64,000 nt of DNA from Platerodrilus igneus (lineage: Eukaryota; Arthropoda; Insecta; Coleoptera; Lycidae): positions 2,170,001 to 2,234,000 of the forward strand of contig JARFIW010001491.1 in the NCBI GenBank assembly GCA_036346225.1, in the 5' to 3' direction. Positions within the stretch are counted from its first letter, which is position 1, and each line of letters starts with the position of its first letter. The notes beneath the pieces are model-generated. The model was not told the DNA's origin and ran no database searches. It saw only the letters and a program-made list of their open reading frames with translations. Of the stretch, positions 22,891-32,818 are shown piece after piece. A program made the translations under genes and the position numbers.

Positions 22891-24490
22891 ATTGTATATT
22901 GTATATATATTATATATATATGTATATTGTATATTATATATTTATATTATATATTATATATTTATATTATTATATTATATTATATATTATTATTATTATT
23001 ATTATATATTATATATTATATTATATTATATTATATTATATTATATGTATTATGTATATTATTAGTATATATATTATATATATATTATATTATATATTAT
23101 AGTATTATATATTATTATTATATTTATATTATTATTATATTATATTATATTATATATTATATATTATATATTATATATTTATATTATATATTATATATTA
23201 TATATTATATATTATATATGTATTATTATATTATTATATATATATATTATATATATATATTATATATTATATTATTATATATTATATTTATATTATTATA
23301 TTATATATTTATATTATATATATTATATTATATATTATATATTTATATTATATATTATATATTATATATTATATATATTGTATATTATATTATTGTATAT
23401 ATTATATATGTATATTGTATATATGTATATATGTATATTATATATTGTATATATTATATATTGTATTATATGTATATGTATTATGTATATGTATATATTA
23501 TTATATGTATATTGTTATTATATATTTATATTGTATATTATATATTGTATTTTATTATATTTATATTATATATTGTATATTGTATATTTATATTGTATTA
23601 TGTATATTGTATATTGTATATTGTATTGTTATTGTATATGTATATTTATATTGTATATTGTATATGTATATTTATTGTATATTTATATTATATTGTATAT
23701 TGTATATTTATGTTATTGTATATTGTATATTGTAGTATTTTATTGTATATTGTATTGTATATGTGTATTATATGTATATATGTTATTTATTATTGTATAT
23801 TGTATATTTATATTATTATATTGTATATTTGTATTTATATTGTATATTGTATTTATTTGTATTATGTATATGTATATATTATTGTATTATTATGTATATT
23901 GATATATTATTATTATGTATATGTATTATGTATATATTATTATATGTATTATTATTATGTATTATTATATATGTATTATTGTATATTTATTATATTGTAT
24001 ATTGTATATGTATATTGTATATTATTAGTATTATTATATTTATTATTATATATTATTATTATATATTATTATTTATTATTATATATTATGTATTATATAT
24101 TATTATGTATTATGTATTATATATTATGTATTATGTATTATGTATTATGTATTATATATTATATATTATATATTATATATTATTATTATGTATTATGTAT
24201 TATATATTATGATATATTATGTATTATATATTATATATTATGTATTATGTATTATGTATTATGTATTATGTATTATGTATTATGTATTATGTATTATTGT
24301 ATTATTATTATATATTATATTATTATATATTATGTATTATGATATTATATATTATATTATTATATATTATATATTATTATTATTATTATTATGTATTATT
24401 ATTATTATTATGTATTATTATTATATATAATATTATATATTATGTATTATATATTATATATCGTATATTGTATATTATATATATACACAT
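22890..24490. repeat. TAT/ATT-rich simple sequence
   Basis: About 1.6 kb is built almost only from A, T and scattered G: TATAT, TATTAT and TTATGTA words in short locally repeated runs (for example TTATGTA tandem units at 24,115-24,160 and 24,235-24,300). Cytosine is nearly absent from the plus strand. Open frames rich in I, L and Y result from composition. The tract ends about 30 bp before the left arm of the PLE at 24,521. Confidence 0.95.
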
Positions 24491-24625
24491 TATTTTAATT
24501 TCTTGACCATCTGTATAAGATATAATATTGAAATTTCTTGGACGTTGGTCAATGTATGCCTATAGTTATTTCTAAAAGTAGGTAGAATAACTATAACAAT
24601 TTGTAATTGCGTTTATTATTTTTAA

Positions 24626-24656
24626 GACGCGTTTCGGTCATTATGACCATTATCAA
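24626..24656 (-). ncRNA. Hammerhead-ribozyme-like motif, PLE-1 left arm
   Basis: On the minus strand, TTGATAAT precedes a perfect stem GGTCA-TAA-TGACC, followed by GAAACGCGTC. This is the order core 1, stem II, GAAA core, stem III/cleavage triplet of the minimal type I hammerheads known in Penelope-like elements. The first core (consensus CTGATGA) has two changes, so self-cleavage is doubtful. Confidence 0.5.
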
Positions 24657-25002
24657 TTATGTTCTACAAAATATTACCTATAAAATATGGAAAATATTTT
24701 TAATAATTACATACCTAAAACTTAATTGTAGATTGTGTATTTAAGCCAAAGTAAAACATTTAAACATTTGTCACAATTATAAAAATTCTCTAAAAATTGT
24801 TATTTCATAACAATAAAATGATGTTTTCGTTTAAAAATACAAGAACGAAGAACACTTAAAGTATACGAATATAATAATATTAATTATTTGGTCTAAACTA
24901 TTAAATAATATAAACTGTAGTGTGTGGTGATAAGTAAACTTGTTTAATAGTGGCGGTATTCATACGAAATATGTGCAATAGGATATTTATAACAAAGTGC
25001 AA

Positions 25003-25188
25003 TTAGGCTATTAAGTTTTGGTAAAAATGTGTGAAATTGTCTTGATCGTTTTTTGAATTTATTGCTTGCGAATTTCTTTGGATTTGGATAGTTTCTAAAA
25101 ATCTTGTTTTACTATCTTTCATTTCAGTACCAAAAATTTCTACATTATTAAAATCAAATTTGTGTAAATTTTCTAAGGCATGGGTTGC
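25003..25188 (-). pseudogene. PLE-1 GIY-YIG C-terminal piece, inverted arm
   Basis: The minus-strand translation contains ATHALENLHKFDFNNVEIFG and KDSKTRFLETIQIQRNSQAI, matching the plus-strand copy at 25,665-25,850 with few differences. The F-L-E-T-I-x-I box corresponds to the conserved glutamate region of GIY-YIG nucleases in PLEs. It is truncated at its N-terminus where the inverted arm ends. Confidence 0.8.
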
Positions 25189-25539
25189 AAATCTAACACC
25201 CCTATGAGATATAAGAAGAATATGATTAACAACCTTGTCGACCGAGCAATGCATTTTTCACATAATAAACATAACCAAAAAATCTTTAAAAAGTTAAAAA
25301 TATTTTAAAGAATAACGAGCCAGTTATAAAAACAAAAATACACAAAATATTTAACAACTATAATAATAAAAAATCAAACGTAATAGACAACAGGACTAGT
25401 ATCGACTACACCCCGGGACTATCCGAAAACTAAAAAATGTTTACAAAGTCATAATATTCAAGTTGTACACCAACCAAACAATTTTACAAAAACCTTTTTA
25501 CAAAATGAAGACCAGAAATAGAGCAAAAATACAAAACAC

Positions 25540-25850
25540 ACACCATATACAAAATAAATTGCAGCTATTGTGTCGGAGTGTATATCGGAAATTACAAACA
25601 ATACCTCCATAAACGAGTATACCAGCATAAATATTCAATAAAAACTAACAACAACAAATGCACCGCTCTAGCAACCCATGCCTTAGAAAATTTACACAAA
25701 TTTGATTTTAATAATGTAGAAATTTTAGGTATTGAAATGAAAGATAGTAAAAGAGGTTTTTTAGAAACTATCCAAATCCAAAGAAATTCACAAGCAATAA
25801 ATTCAAAAACAATCAAGACAATTTCACACATTTCTACCAAAATTTAATAG
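25540..25850 (+). pseudogene. PLE-1 GIY-YIG endonuclease domain
   Basis: The reading frame gives a cysteine pair (N-C-S-Y-C) followed by VYIGNYKQYLHKRVYQHKYS, a GIY-YIG core (V-Y-I-G...L-x-x-R-x-x-Q-H), then ALATHALENLHKFDF and a glutamate-containing FLETIQIQRN box. This is the normal arrangement of the PLE endonuclease, which nicks target DNA to prime reverse transcription. The upstream RT is missing. A one-base change near 25,810 shifts the end of the frame relative to the inverted copy, which reads on to FTHFYQNLIA. Confidence 0.82.
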
Positions 25851-26199
25851 CCTAATTGCACTTTGTAATAAATATCCTTTTGCACATATTTCGTATATAT
25901 ACCACCACTATTAAACAAGTTTACTTATCACCGCACACTACCGTTTATATTATTTAACAGTTTAGACTAAATAATTAATATTATTATATTCGTATACTTT
26001 AAGTGTTCTTCATTCTTGTATTTTTAAACGAAAAACATTTTATTTTTATGAAATAACAATTTTTAGAGAATTTTTATAATTGTGACAAATGTTTAAATGT
26101 TTTACTTTGGCTTAAATACATAATCTACAATTAAGTTATAGGTATGTAATTATTAAAGATATTTTTCATATTCTATAGGTAATATTTTGTAGAACATAG

Positions 26200-26230
26200 T
26201 TGATGATGATCATGATGACCGAAACGCGTC
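26200..26230 (+). ncRNA. Hammerhead-ribozyme-like motif, PLE-1 right arm
   Basis: TTGATGA, then a stem with one mismatch (GATCA/TGACC), then GAAACGCGTC. Compared with the left-arm copy the first core is closer to consensus but stem II is worse, so each arm keeps a different part intact. Confidence 0.5.
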
Positions 26231-26326
26231 TTAAAAATAATAAACGCAATTACAAATTGTTATAGTTATTCTACCTACTTTTAGAAATAACTATAGGCAT
26301 ACATTGACCAACGTCCAAGAAATTTC

Positions 26327-26330
<4 letters not shown>

Positions 26331-26380
<50 letters not shown>
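26331..26380. repeat. (TA)n microsatellite
   Basis: About 20 TA units directly follow the right arm of PLE-1. Similar TA runs flank the other PLEs in the window. Confidence 0.95.
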
Positions 26381-26381
26381 T

Positions 26382-26549
26382 AAATTATACTTTCATGAAG
26401 GGATCAACAATTATGTTCAAAAATTATGGTTATAATCTGACGATAAATAAATTCAGACATATTGCTTATGACTACATACAACTACAATCAACGTAGAAGC
26501 AAATTAGTACATATTTTAATTACATTCTATAATACTTACATTTTTTATA
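26382..26549 (+). repeat. R1 copy B, left part
   Basis: It matches 47,617-47,795 of copy C: CATGAAGGGATCAACAATTATG here against CATGACGGACTCAACAGCTATG there, and AACTACAATCAACGTAGAAG against ACCACAATCAATACAGAAGG. It is separated from the right part by the mariner inserted at TA. Confidence 0.8.
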
Positions 26550-27831
26550 CGAGGGTGGTTTGAAAAGTTCGCAAAACGAAGAGGAAAATTAAAAAATTTG
26601 TTTTTAAAATATAGTTTATTTTTCAACATATTCTTCGTGAAGTTGAATACACTTCATTCAGCGATGTTCCAAACCCATTACGCCATCACGAAAGTGCGAT
26701 TCTTCAAGGCCTCCAAAATAGTCGTCGACGGCTGCTTTTACTTCTTCATCCGTGGAAAATCGTTTACCTCCAAGGAAAACTTTTAGTAGTGGAAATAGGT
26801 GTAAGTCAGAAGGAGCCAAATCAGACGAATAAGGTGGATGTTGCAACAGATCGTACTTCAGATCGTTCAATTTTTGCATTGCTACTGAACTTGTGTGTGG
26901 ACGTGCATTATCCTGATGGAAAATGATCATCTTCTTACTCAATGCAGGTCGTTTTCACGAATACTTTTATCCAGTTGGCCTAGAAGTTTAGCGTAATATT
27001 CATCGTTTATTGTTTGGCTCTTGGGATGATAGTCAATTAGTAGGACACCTTTAGCATCCCAAAAAACTGATGCCATAACTTATCCAGCCGATTTCACGGA
27101 CATTGCTTTCTTTGGTGATGGAGAACCCCTATGTCGCCATTGTTTAGATTGTTGCTTGGTTTCAGGGGTATAATAGTTTCATCTGTCGTAACAAATCGTC
27201 GGACGAAATCAGTTTTATTGGAGTTAAGGCGGTCTAAACCATGTTGGCAAATTCTCTTCCTCTGAAGGTTTTGATCAATTGTCAATATGCGCTGCACCCA
27301 TCTTGCCGAAAGCTTTTTCATACCTAATTCCGCAGTTAAGATATGAAATGCTCTTTCATCTGAGATACTTGCATCCTTAGCAATTTCGGAGACCTTTAAT
27401 CGACGATCCTGCGTAACCACATCATTAACTTTTTGAACGATTTTAGGCGTGGTGGAAGTTTTTGGTCGTCCGCTGCGCGAGTCATCTTCTAGGCTCTCAC
27501 GACTACGTTTGAATTCCGTCACCCACTTGTGTACAGTTGTAAATGATGGAGCGGAGTCTCCTAATGTATGCTGCATATTTTTATGTATTTCTGTTGCTTT
27601 CAACCCTTTTTTACAAAATATTTGACAACAGCGCGCGTTTCAGTTTTATGCATTTTGAAAAACTCACAAAACTAACTTTACATCATATAGCACCAAATTA
27701 ATACTACCTGACAGAATAATGTCAAATTTAGCATCTGCGCACTAGATAGTTGGATCCATCAATTGCATATATTTTATTCCAACTGATGCTGCTATCTCTG
27801 CTTCATTTTGCGAACTTTTCAATCCACCCCG
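26550..27831 (-). mobile_element. Mariner element, complete ends
   Basis: Terminal inverted repeats of about 32 bp are present: left CGAGGGTGGTTTGAAAAGTT and, read inward from the right, CGGGGTGGATTGAAAAGTTC. Both are flanked by TA (26,548-26,549 and 27,832-27,833). Total length is 1,282 bp, typical for mariner. The corresponding unoccupied sequence in R1 copy C (TTTTTATATTTAAGAATAAA near 47,780) carries a single TA, confirming the boundaries. Confidence 0.93.
26616..27653 (-). pseudogene. Mariner transposase, disabled
   Basis: The ATG at 27,653 (MHKTETRAVVKYFVKKG) is followed by a frameshift in the A-run at about 27,607. The frame at 27,603-27,094 then holds the paired helix-turn-helix region (KATEIHKNM, RSGRPKTSTTP) and ends after the first catalytic block FVTTDET. 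The frame at 26,942-26,658 holds HQDNARPH (second D) and YSSDLAPSDLHLFP (third D). A Trp-to-stop change follows GLEHR; the ancestral stop is TAA at 26,616, giving a 346-codon span, the usual mariner size. The transposase cuts and pastes at TA with a D,D34D site. All three acidic blocks are still readable, but the gene is broken between them, including near 27,090. Confidence 0.9.
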
Positions 27832-27833
27832 TA

Positions 27834-28320
27834 TTTAAGATTAAAATTTCATCACACCTTTGCTATTATCATGATTATAACAATAAAACCATTTTTACCG
27901 GCCAAGGACCTTAGTAGTACATGCGAATTGCACCTTATAACATTACGCTGTAGGTTCAACAAACTTAGCCTTCAATAGGATATAATCTTGCGATATAACG
28001 ACGATTACAAAAATAATTTTCCTACATATTGCTATTAATTTTAAAAAGCCAAATAAATTGAATTTGTAACACCGAATTTTATCTGGTGTTAAAAATAATT
28101 ACATATTACTTTTAAAGCGGCGCTTAATAAATATTAGCGAGTTGAAATTAGCTTCTATTTATAGCCAGTGCGGAAATAACTTTTAGAACCGTCAATATAA
28201 CAAAAGTTATGTAAGACCCACAACAGTTCTGAATTCCGTCCTATCTTCTTTAAACTGCATAGTATTGATTTCTCAAGCTAAATGTACATCTACCTCATGA
28301 ATGCGAGTACGAAATGAGTA
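27834..28320 (+). repeat. R1 copy B, right part
   Basis: It shares the R1 landmarks in order: CGGCCAAGGACCTTAGTAG, TAGGATATAATCTTGCGAT, AGCCAGTGCGGAAATAAC and TTTAAACTGCATAGTATTG. It stops at about 28,320, so it lacks the last 400 bp present in copies A and C. Confidence 0.85.
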
Positions 28321-29268
28321 AAGAAAAGCTGCCAATGTTATGGAAGATTATGGAAGTGTATAAAAATCATGCCATAGCATTAATTTAATTTTCTTTGGGC
28401 TTGGGAACAGTCAGGGAGCTTTTAAACGACCAAAGTTTATAAAATTTTTCTAGTATAATCTAAATTTCCTATTTTTAATTGCTGGTAAATCTGGATAAAT
28501 TTCATTAAATTTGCAACAAAATCTGCTATTATTTCATCACAATCTCTATACGTAAGTAAATTCATAGGGACTGTACTTGAATAGACATTCTCAGTCATCT
28601 TATTGGAGATTTAACTTAAACCTTAGATGCATAGCTCTAAGAAGCAAACAGTAACAACAAACAGAAATAAACAATCCCAAACTATTTGATAAACAATTCA
28701 ATATGATAAAATTATTCAATTAATTGTTGTAAGTCAAAAACTTGAGAAGTTCGATGTAGAAACAGTATACCTAGAAAAATTGAAAATTTACAGTTTTCTC
28801 AATTGGAAATATTAAACAGGAGATCCCATTTAAAAAACCGAACACTTACAAATTTTTTAATTAAGTAACAAGTAATTCCTTCTGAATCACCCTGCATGTT
28901 TTTACTGTGCAATTTGGTTACAGAATGTGAAGCCTTTAGATCTTAAATAACTACAATCCTGACTGGGGTTTCTTAAGGGTTAGAAGCTATAGATATTAAA
29001 TTTAAGTAGCGTTTCGTTAATCAAAAAATGGAAAATATTAAAAGTTTAAAAATTCGAACAGAAGGTATATGACAGTGTTAAGAGGATAGTTAATCAGAAA
29101 AAAAAATAAGGCAATAAAAACCGACAAATTAGGGTGTTTCGTTTAAAACAATAAGGTCACTACTACGTTCTAATAGAATTGGTAACACAGCATAGCTGAA
29201 AATATTTTAAATGGAAAGAGCATGCTCATTTGTGTCTGATAGACCAAATACCGTGAATCACTACATAT
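28321..29268. other. Unassigned AT-rich sequence
   Basis: No recognisable feature was seen between R1 copy B and the DUF4817-type transposon. Confidence 0.4.
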
Positions 29269-30692
29269 ACAGGGTGTCCCAAAATTGCTGGGAAATAAAG
29301 CTACCGCATATTGTAGACGTCAAAATAGGTCGATTGGACCCAATTTACCTATATACCAAAATGTACCGTGTGTCCCCGAGAAGAGTTCAAACACAAATTC
29401 ATTCAGTTGACCGTTGTCACAAAAACAACACTTTTTTTACAACAAGTGTTCAATGTGACCTCCACCTTCATTAACACAGAGGTCAATTCGAAGTATGAAA
29501 TTGACATGCACCCATCCTAAAACATCATCGTTTTGTCGCAACGCGTTTACTTACAGCACTTTGAATTCTGCTCCACAATTTTTCGGGATTATTAATTTGA
29601 ACCTTGTACACTTGTGTTTTTAACGCTCCCTAGATGAAGAAGTCGCAAGGATTTAAGTTAGGAGAACGCGGAGGCCATTGAATGAGTGCTTCGTGGCCTC
29701 TACCAATTCATCTACAAGTCTTGGGTCCATTTTGAGAAAAAAACTTCATATAAACGTCTGTTCCTAAACGTCTTAAATATTTAGATGCAGAGTGGTAAAG
29801 TTTTAAGAAAAACAAAAGTCATAGAGAATTTTGCAAACGATCATACGTAAGATATTCAAATTTTTCCCAATTTTTCGTGTACTTAATCCGGTATCTTCCT
29901 CAACTGAATTCAAAACCGCTTCCTCAATTTCCGCTGTTCTTACAGTACGTTGTGCACCTTTTAGATGATTGTCTTGTTCAAAACTTCCCTTTTTGCACAA
30001 CCTTCAATGAATGTTTGAACATGTTCGTGCATCCTGAATATTTCTAGTTGGAAAGCAGTCTTCATAGAGCCGCCTAGCTTCCAGTGCGTTACCATCATCA
30101 AGCCCATACATGTAATGCATATATGTAAACTGATAATTCGTAAATCGGATCATGTTTCTTTAATAATATTGTTAATTTTTATAACTTAAATACGTGCCAA
30201 CTAGACTGTACACAACTGTCAAAACCGTTTTGTTTACAAAACAAAATCTGCTTCTTACCTACTAAATACATTTTTAATCCTTATTAAAACATAATTTCGT
30301 AACAACATGAAAATGAAAGAATTTTATTTATTTATGCGAAAACTGTACGTCAAACGAAAAAAATCAAGAGACCACATTTGCTCAGAGAATGAGGATTTCA
30401 AAAATAATTTTTACTTTAAGATAAAGCAGTGGCGTATCACTTTTCTTTTCAAAATTATTCAGTGCAAATACCGCACGAACGCCACTGGCAAGAATAAAAA
30501 ATGAAGTTGTGTACTACGTTTCACAAAAATATCTAGGATCATACCAAAGCTATAAAAAAAAACTTTTTTTTCTTAAAACTTTACCGCCCTGTTTCTTAAT
30601 ATTTAAGACGTTTAGGACATACGTTCATATGAAGTTTTTTTTTCAAAATGGACCCAAGAATAACCTCAGCATGTTATTAACAAACACCCTGT
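29269..30692 (-). mobile_element. DUF4817-type DNA transposon, internally deleted (block copy 1)
   Basis: The ends are short inverted repeats, ACAGGGTGT at the left and its complement ACACCCTGT at the right, each next to TA. On the minus strand an N-terminal piece (29,803-30,000: EIEEAVLNSVEEDTGLSTRK, a helix-turn-helix following DUF4817) is followed, after stops, by IQWPPRSPNLNPCDFFIWGA near 29,690. That is the third catalytic block of this mariner/Tc1-related family (P-x-R-S-P-D-L-x-P-x-D-F-F-L-W-G). The middle of the transposase, with the first two acidic residues, is missing. Segment 30,570-30,660 is an inverted copy of about 29,720-29,815. Confidence 0.75.
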
Positions 30693-30730
30693 ATGTATAT
30701 TATATATATATATATATATATTTTAGGTAG

Positions 30731-30775
<45 letters not shown>
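30693..30775. repeat. (TA)n microsatellites beside PLE-2
   Basis: Two TA runs (about 30,700-30,720 and 30,736-30,775) lie between the DUF4817-type transposon end and the PLE left arm. The same arrangement, with different TA lengths, occurs at 38,930-39,010. Confidence 0.95.
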
Positions 30776-30781
<6 letters not shown>

Positions 30782-30856
30782 AGGCTGTTTAATTAAAATA
30801 TTGGGAACTATTTAGTTCGAAAGAAATGCTTCAAGTAAGGTGTATTTATTTTATTC

Positions 30857-30892
30857 CTGACGTTTCGAACCTCTTTGGGTTCTTTTCGAAGG
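30857..30892 (-). ncRNA. Hammerhead-like hairpin, PLE-2 left arm
   Basis: The minus strand reads CCTTCGAAAAGAACC, a loop, GGTTCGAAACGTCAGGAA. Stem GAACC/GGTTC followed by GAAACGTC matches stem II and the second core of PLE hammerheads. The first core is replaced by CTTCGAAAA, so catalysis is unlikely. Confidence 0.4.
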
Positions 30893-31151
30893 CTAAAATG
30901 GTGACACAGTTAAAATAAAATTGCTTAATTGAAAACTTACATATAAATTTACACTATCATTCTAACTTCAACTAGCGAAATCTTCAATAATCCAAACTTT
31001 AAAAACATTTAAACTATAAAAAATCTTAAAACTAAATATTAACAATTAATGTGAAAAAATTTTGATTGAAACTATCGAAAAATAATACAAAATGTAAAAT
31101 TTAGAATAAGGCATACGCCTTCTAAAGAATCAAATAACTTAATCTATAGGA

Positions 31152-31676
31152 TTGGACCTTCAACGTACCTTTATTAACAATGGCTTTCCTAAATCCATAG
31201 TAAATAGAATTTTATTTGCAGACGTCAATAAAAAACAATATGAAGAAATTAAAACTGAACTTGCTACCACTCATAAAGCCATCCCTTACATTCAGAAACT
31301 CTCTCCATCTTTAGCAAGAATTTTAAAGCGGAATGATACTAAAATTACATATAAATATAACAAAACAATAAGAAATTTATTCACTCAAATCAAAGATAAA
31401 ACAGACAAGCAATGGTTAAGCAATGTCATCTATCAAGTGAAGTGTTCATGCGGGGGCTTATACCTTGGGCAAACTAAGCAGTACATTTGTAGAAGATTAA
31501 CCCAACATAAAAGTGACGCCAAAATTGGAAAGATGTCTTGCGCCCTATCGTCACATGTCCAAACCACTCGCCACAACCCCAATTTTATTGATTTTAAAAT
31601 AATTGAAGTTGAACGTGATTATAAAAAAAGACTGTTTTTAGAGTCATACCATATCAACAGGACTAAAATAATATAA
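31152..31676 (+). CDS. PLE-2 GIY-YIG endonuclease and RT C-terminal part (partial)
   Basis: The 174-codon frame begins inside the ancestral ORF. Residues 1-95 (LQRTFINNGFPKSIVNRILF and following) match the region between RT thumb and endonuclease of PLEs. Residues 96-120 carry VKCSCGGLYLGQT, a cysteine pair plus the GIY-YIG core, followed by ICRRLTQHKSD with the conserved Arg and His. ALSSHVQTTRH and KKRLFLESYHINR complete the CCHH-type and glutamate motifs. All key endonuclease residues are visible and the frame is intact, but the RT is absent, so it cannot be an autonomous element. The start codon shown is the first in frame, not a proven start. The copy at 39,389 is frameshifted. Confidence 0.8.
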   Translation: MDLQRTFINNGFPKSIVNRILFADVNKKQYEEIKTELATTHKAIPYIQKLSPSLARILKRNDTKITYKYNKTIRNLFTQIKDKTDKQWLSNVIYQVKCSCGGLYLGQTKQYICRRLTQHKSDAKIGKMSCALSSHVQTTRHNPNFIDFKIIEVERDYKKRLFLESYHINRTKII

Positions 31677-32009
31677 ATTCAAAATGTGATATAGACAACT
31701 TAAGTGCGGTTTACACTTCCTTTACAAATTTAATAGTTAAAAATATACAATCCTATAGATTAAGTTATTTGATTCTTTAGAAGGCGTATGCCTTATTCTA
31801 AATTTTACATTTTGTATTATTTTTCGATAGTTTCAATCAAAATTTTTTCACATTAATTGTTAATATTTAGTTTTAAGATTTTTTATAGTTTAAATGTTTT
31901 TAAAGTTTGGATTATTGAAGATTTCGCTAGTTGAAGTTAGAATGATAGTGTAAATTTATATGTAAGTTTTCAATTAAGCAATTTTATTTTAACTGTGTCA
32001 CCATTTTAG

Positions 32010-32045
32010 CCTTCGAAAAGAACCGAAAGAGGTTCGAAACGTCAG
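32010..32045 (+). ncRNA. Hammerhead-like hairpin, PLE-2 right arm
   Basis: This is the same motif as at 30,857 in the opposite orientation, with loop CGAAAGA instead of CCAAAGA at the stem closure. It precedes GTCAGGAATAAA. Its function is uncertain. Confidence 0.4.
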
Positions 32046-32120
32046 GAATAAAAATAAATACACCTTACTTGAAGCATTTCTTTCGAACTAAATAGTTCCC
32101 AATATTTTAATTAAACAGCC

Positions 32121-32493
32121 TGTTAATCAAAATGTTAATTTGCATTTACAATCACATAAAGGAAATGATAATTTAAAGGAATATATCACCTACCTTTCAC
32201 TGGTTGTAGTGGTTGATTGTATTTGCACTGCTATCAGATAATTATGGACTGTATGTATAATGTTCACTAATTGTTGCTAATTACTGATGCTCGATGCACC
32301 GAACTAAATCACGAACCAAAGCCAAGCGAGAACGAAGTTGAATTGTCGTCCACTCGTACATTACCAACCCTTTTATGTCGTTGCACTAAAGGTAGGGATA
32401 ATGGAGGGTTTCTAGGTGGGAATAGTTTAAGGACTTAAATTAATTGTGATTGGCATACTACACTACAACCAAAATACTTATAAAGCCTTAACA
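32121..32493 (-). repeat. Candidate BEL/Pao 3' LTR
   Basis: On the minus strand a purine-rich GGTGGGCGG (polypurine tract) is followed by TATGTTAAGGC. From TGTTAAGG the segment runs to the block boundary, ending GATTAACA, so it has TG...CA ends and short inverted TGTTAA termini. This is the expected layout of a 3' LTR. No matching 5' LTR was found at the other end. Confidence 0.6.
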
Positions 32494-32818
32494 TACCGCC
32501 CACCAAAATAAGTATTAGGAACTTATTTTCTAAGTGTGTCTAAACGAGCAAAAAAAAAAAATATATATATATATAATCGTAAATTTAAAAGTTAACTTAC
32601 CCTAATATACTAACTATAATACTAAGTTGCCTCTGAAATGGGAGAGGGCACAATTTTACCACGGGCCTTTTAAATAGTCCCTGGGATGTTGCCACGGTAG
32701 CCACACGACAAACATTGTCCTTTCCATAATGCAACGTATGTATACGTCCCATTTTCCACTGTAATGGAGACACTGAGTATCCTTAATCAACACCAACGTT
32801 CCCACCATTAACGAATAA
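32494..32818. other. BEL/Pao 3' untranslated region with polypurine tract
   Basis: This stretch separates the integrase ORF end from the candidate LTR. It holds an A-rich/TA run at 32,549-32,575 and the polypurine-like GGTGGGCGG (minus strand) at its left edge. Confidence 0.5.

Larger units (their letters stand above)
24521..26333 (+). mobile_element. PLE-1: Penelope-like element fragment with inverted arms
   Basis: Left arm 24,521-25,188 and right arm 25,671-26,333 are near-identical inverted repeats of about 0.67 kb, with a 0.48-kb centre. Each arm contains the 3' end of a PLE ORF (GIY-YIG endonuclease C-terminus), an untranslated stretch and a hammerhead-like motif. PLEs are retroelements with an RT related to telomerase, often carry a GIY-YIG endonuclease, and typically insert with inverted or tandem partial copies. 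Only the last part of the ORF is present; no RT domain is visible. The element is flanked by simple AT repeats on both sides. Confidence 0.85.
29474..32120. repeat. Large direct repeat, block copy 1
   Basis: 2,647 bp containing most of the DUF4817-type transposon and a whole PLE with inverted arms. It is repeated at 37,665-40,357 in the same orientation. Homology begins at ACACAGAGGTCAATTCGAAG and ends at AAACAGCC, where BEL sequence starts. Confidence 0.93.
30781..32120 (+). mobile_element. PLE-2 with inverted arms (block copy 1)
   Basis: The left arm 30,781-31,154 and right arm 31,748-32,120 are almost perfect inverted repeats of about 374 bp. They enclose the 3' part of a PLE ORF. Each arm carries a GAAACGTC-containing hairpin of the PLE hammerhead type. 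The arms probably derive from the PLE terminal region (pLTR) present once in each orientation. The right arm stops at AACAGCC, where the BEL 3' end begins; the left arm extends 6-10 bp further. Confidence 0.88.

Noticed and set aside
22559..24506. Open frame of 585 codons rich in I, L, Y and C in the AT-rich tract
   Set aside because: It is a compositional product of TAT/ATT/TGT repeats. It would encode a low-complexity hydrophobic string with no domain pattern.
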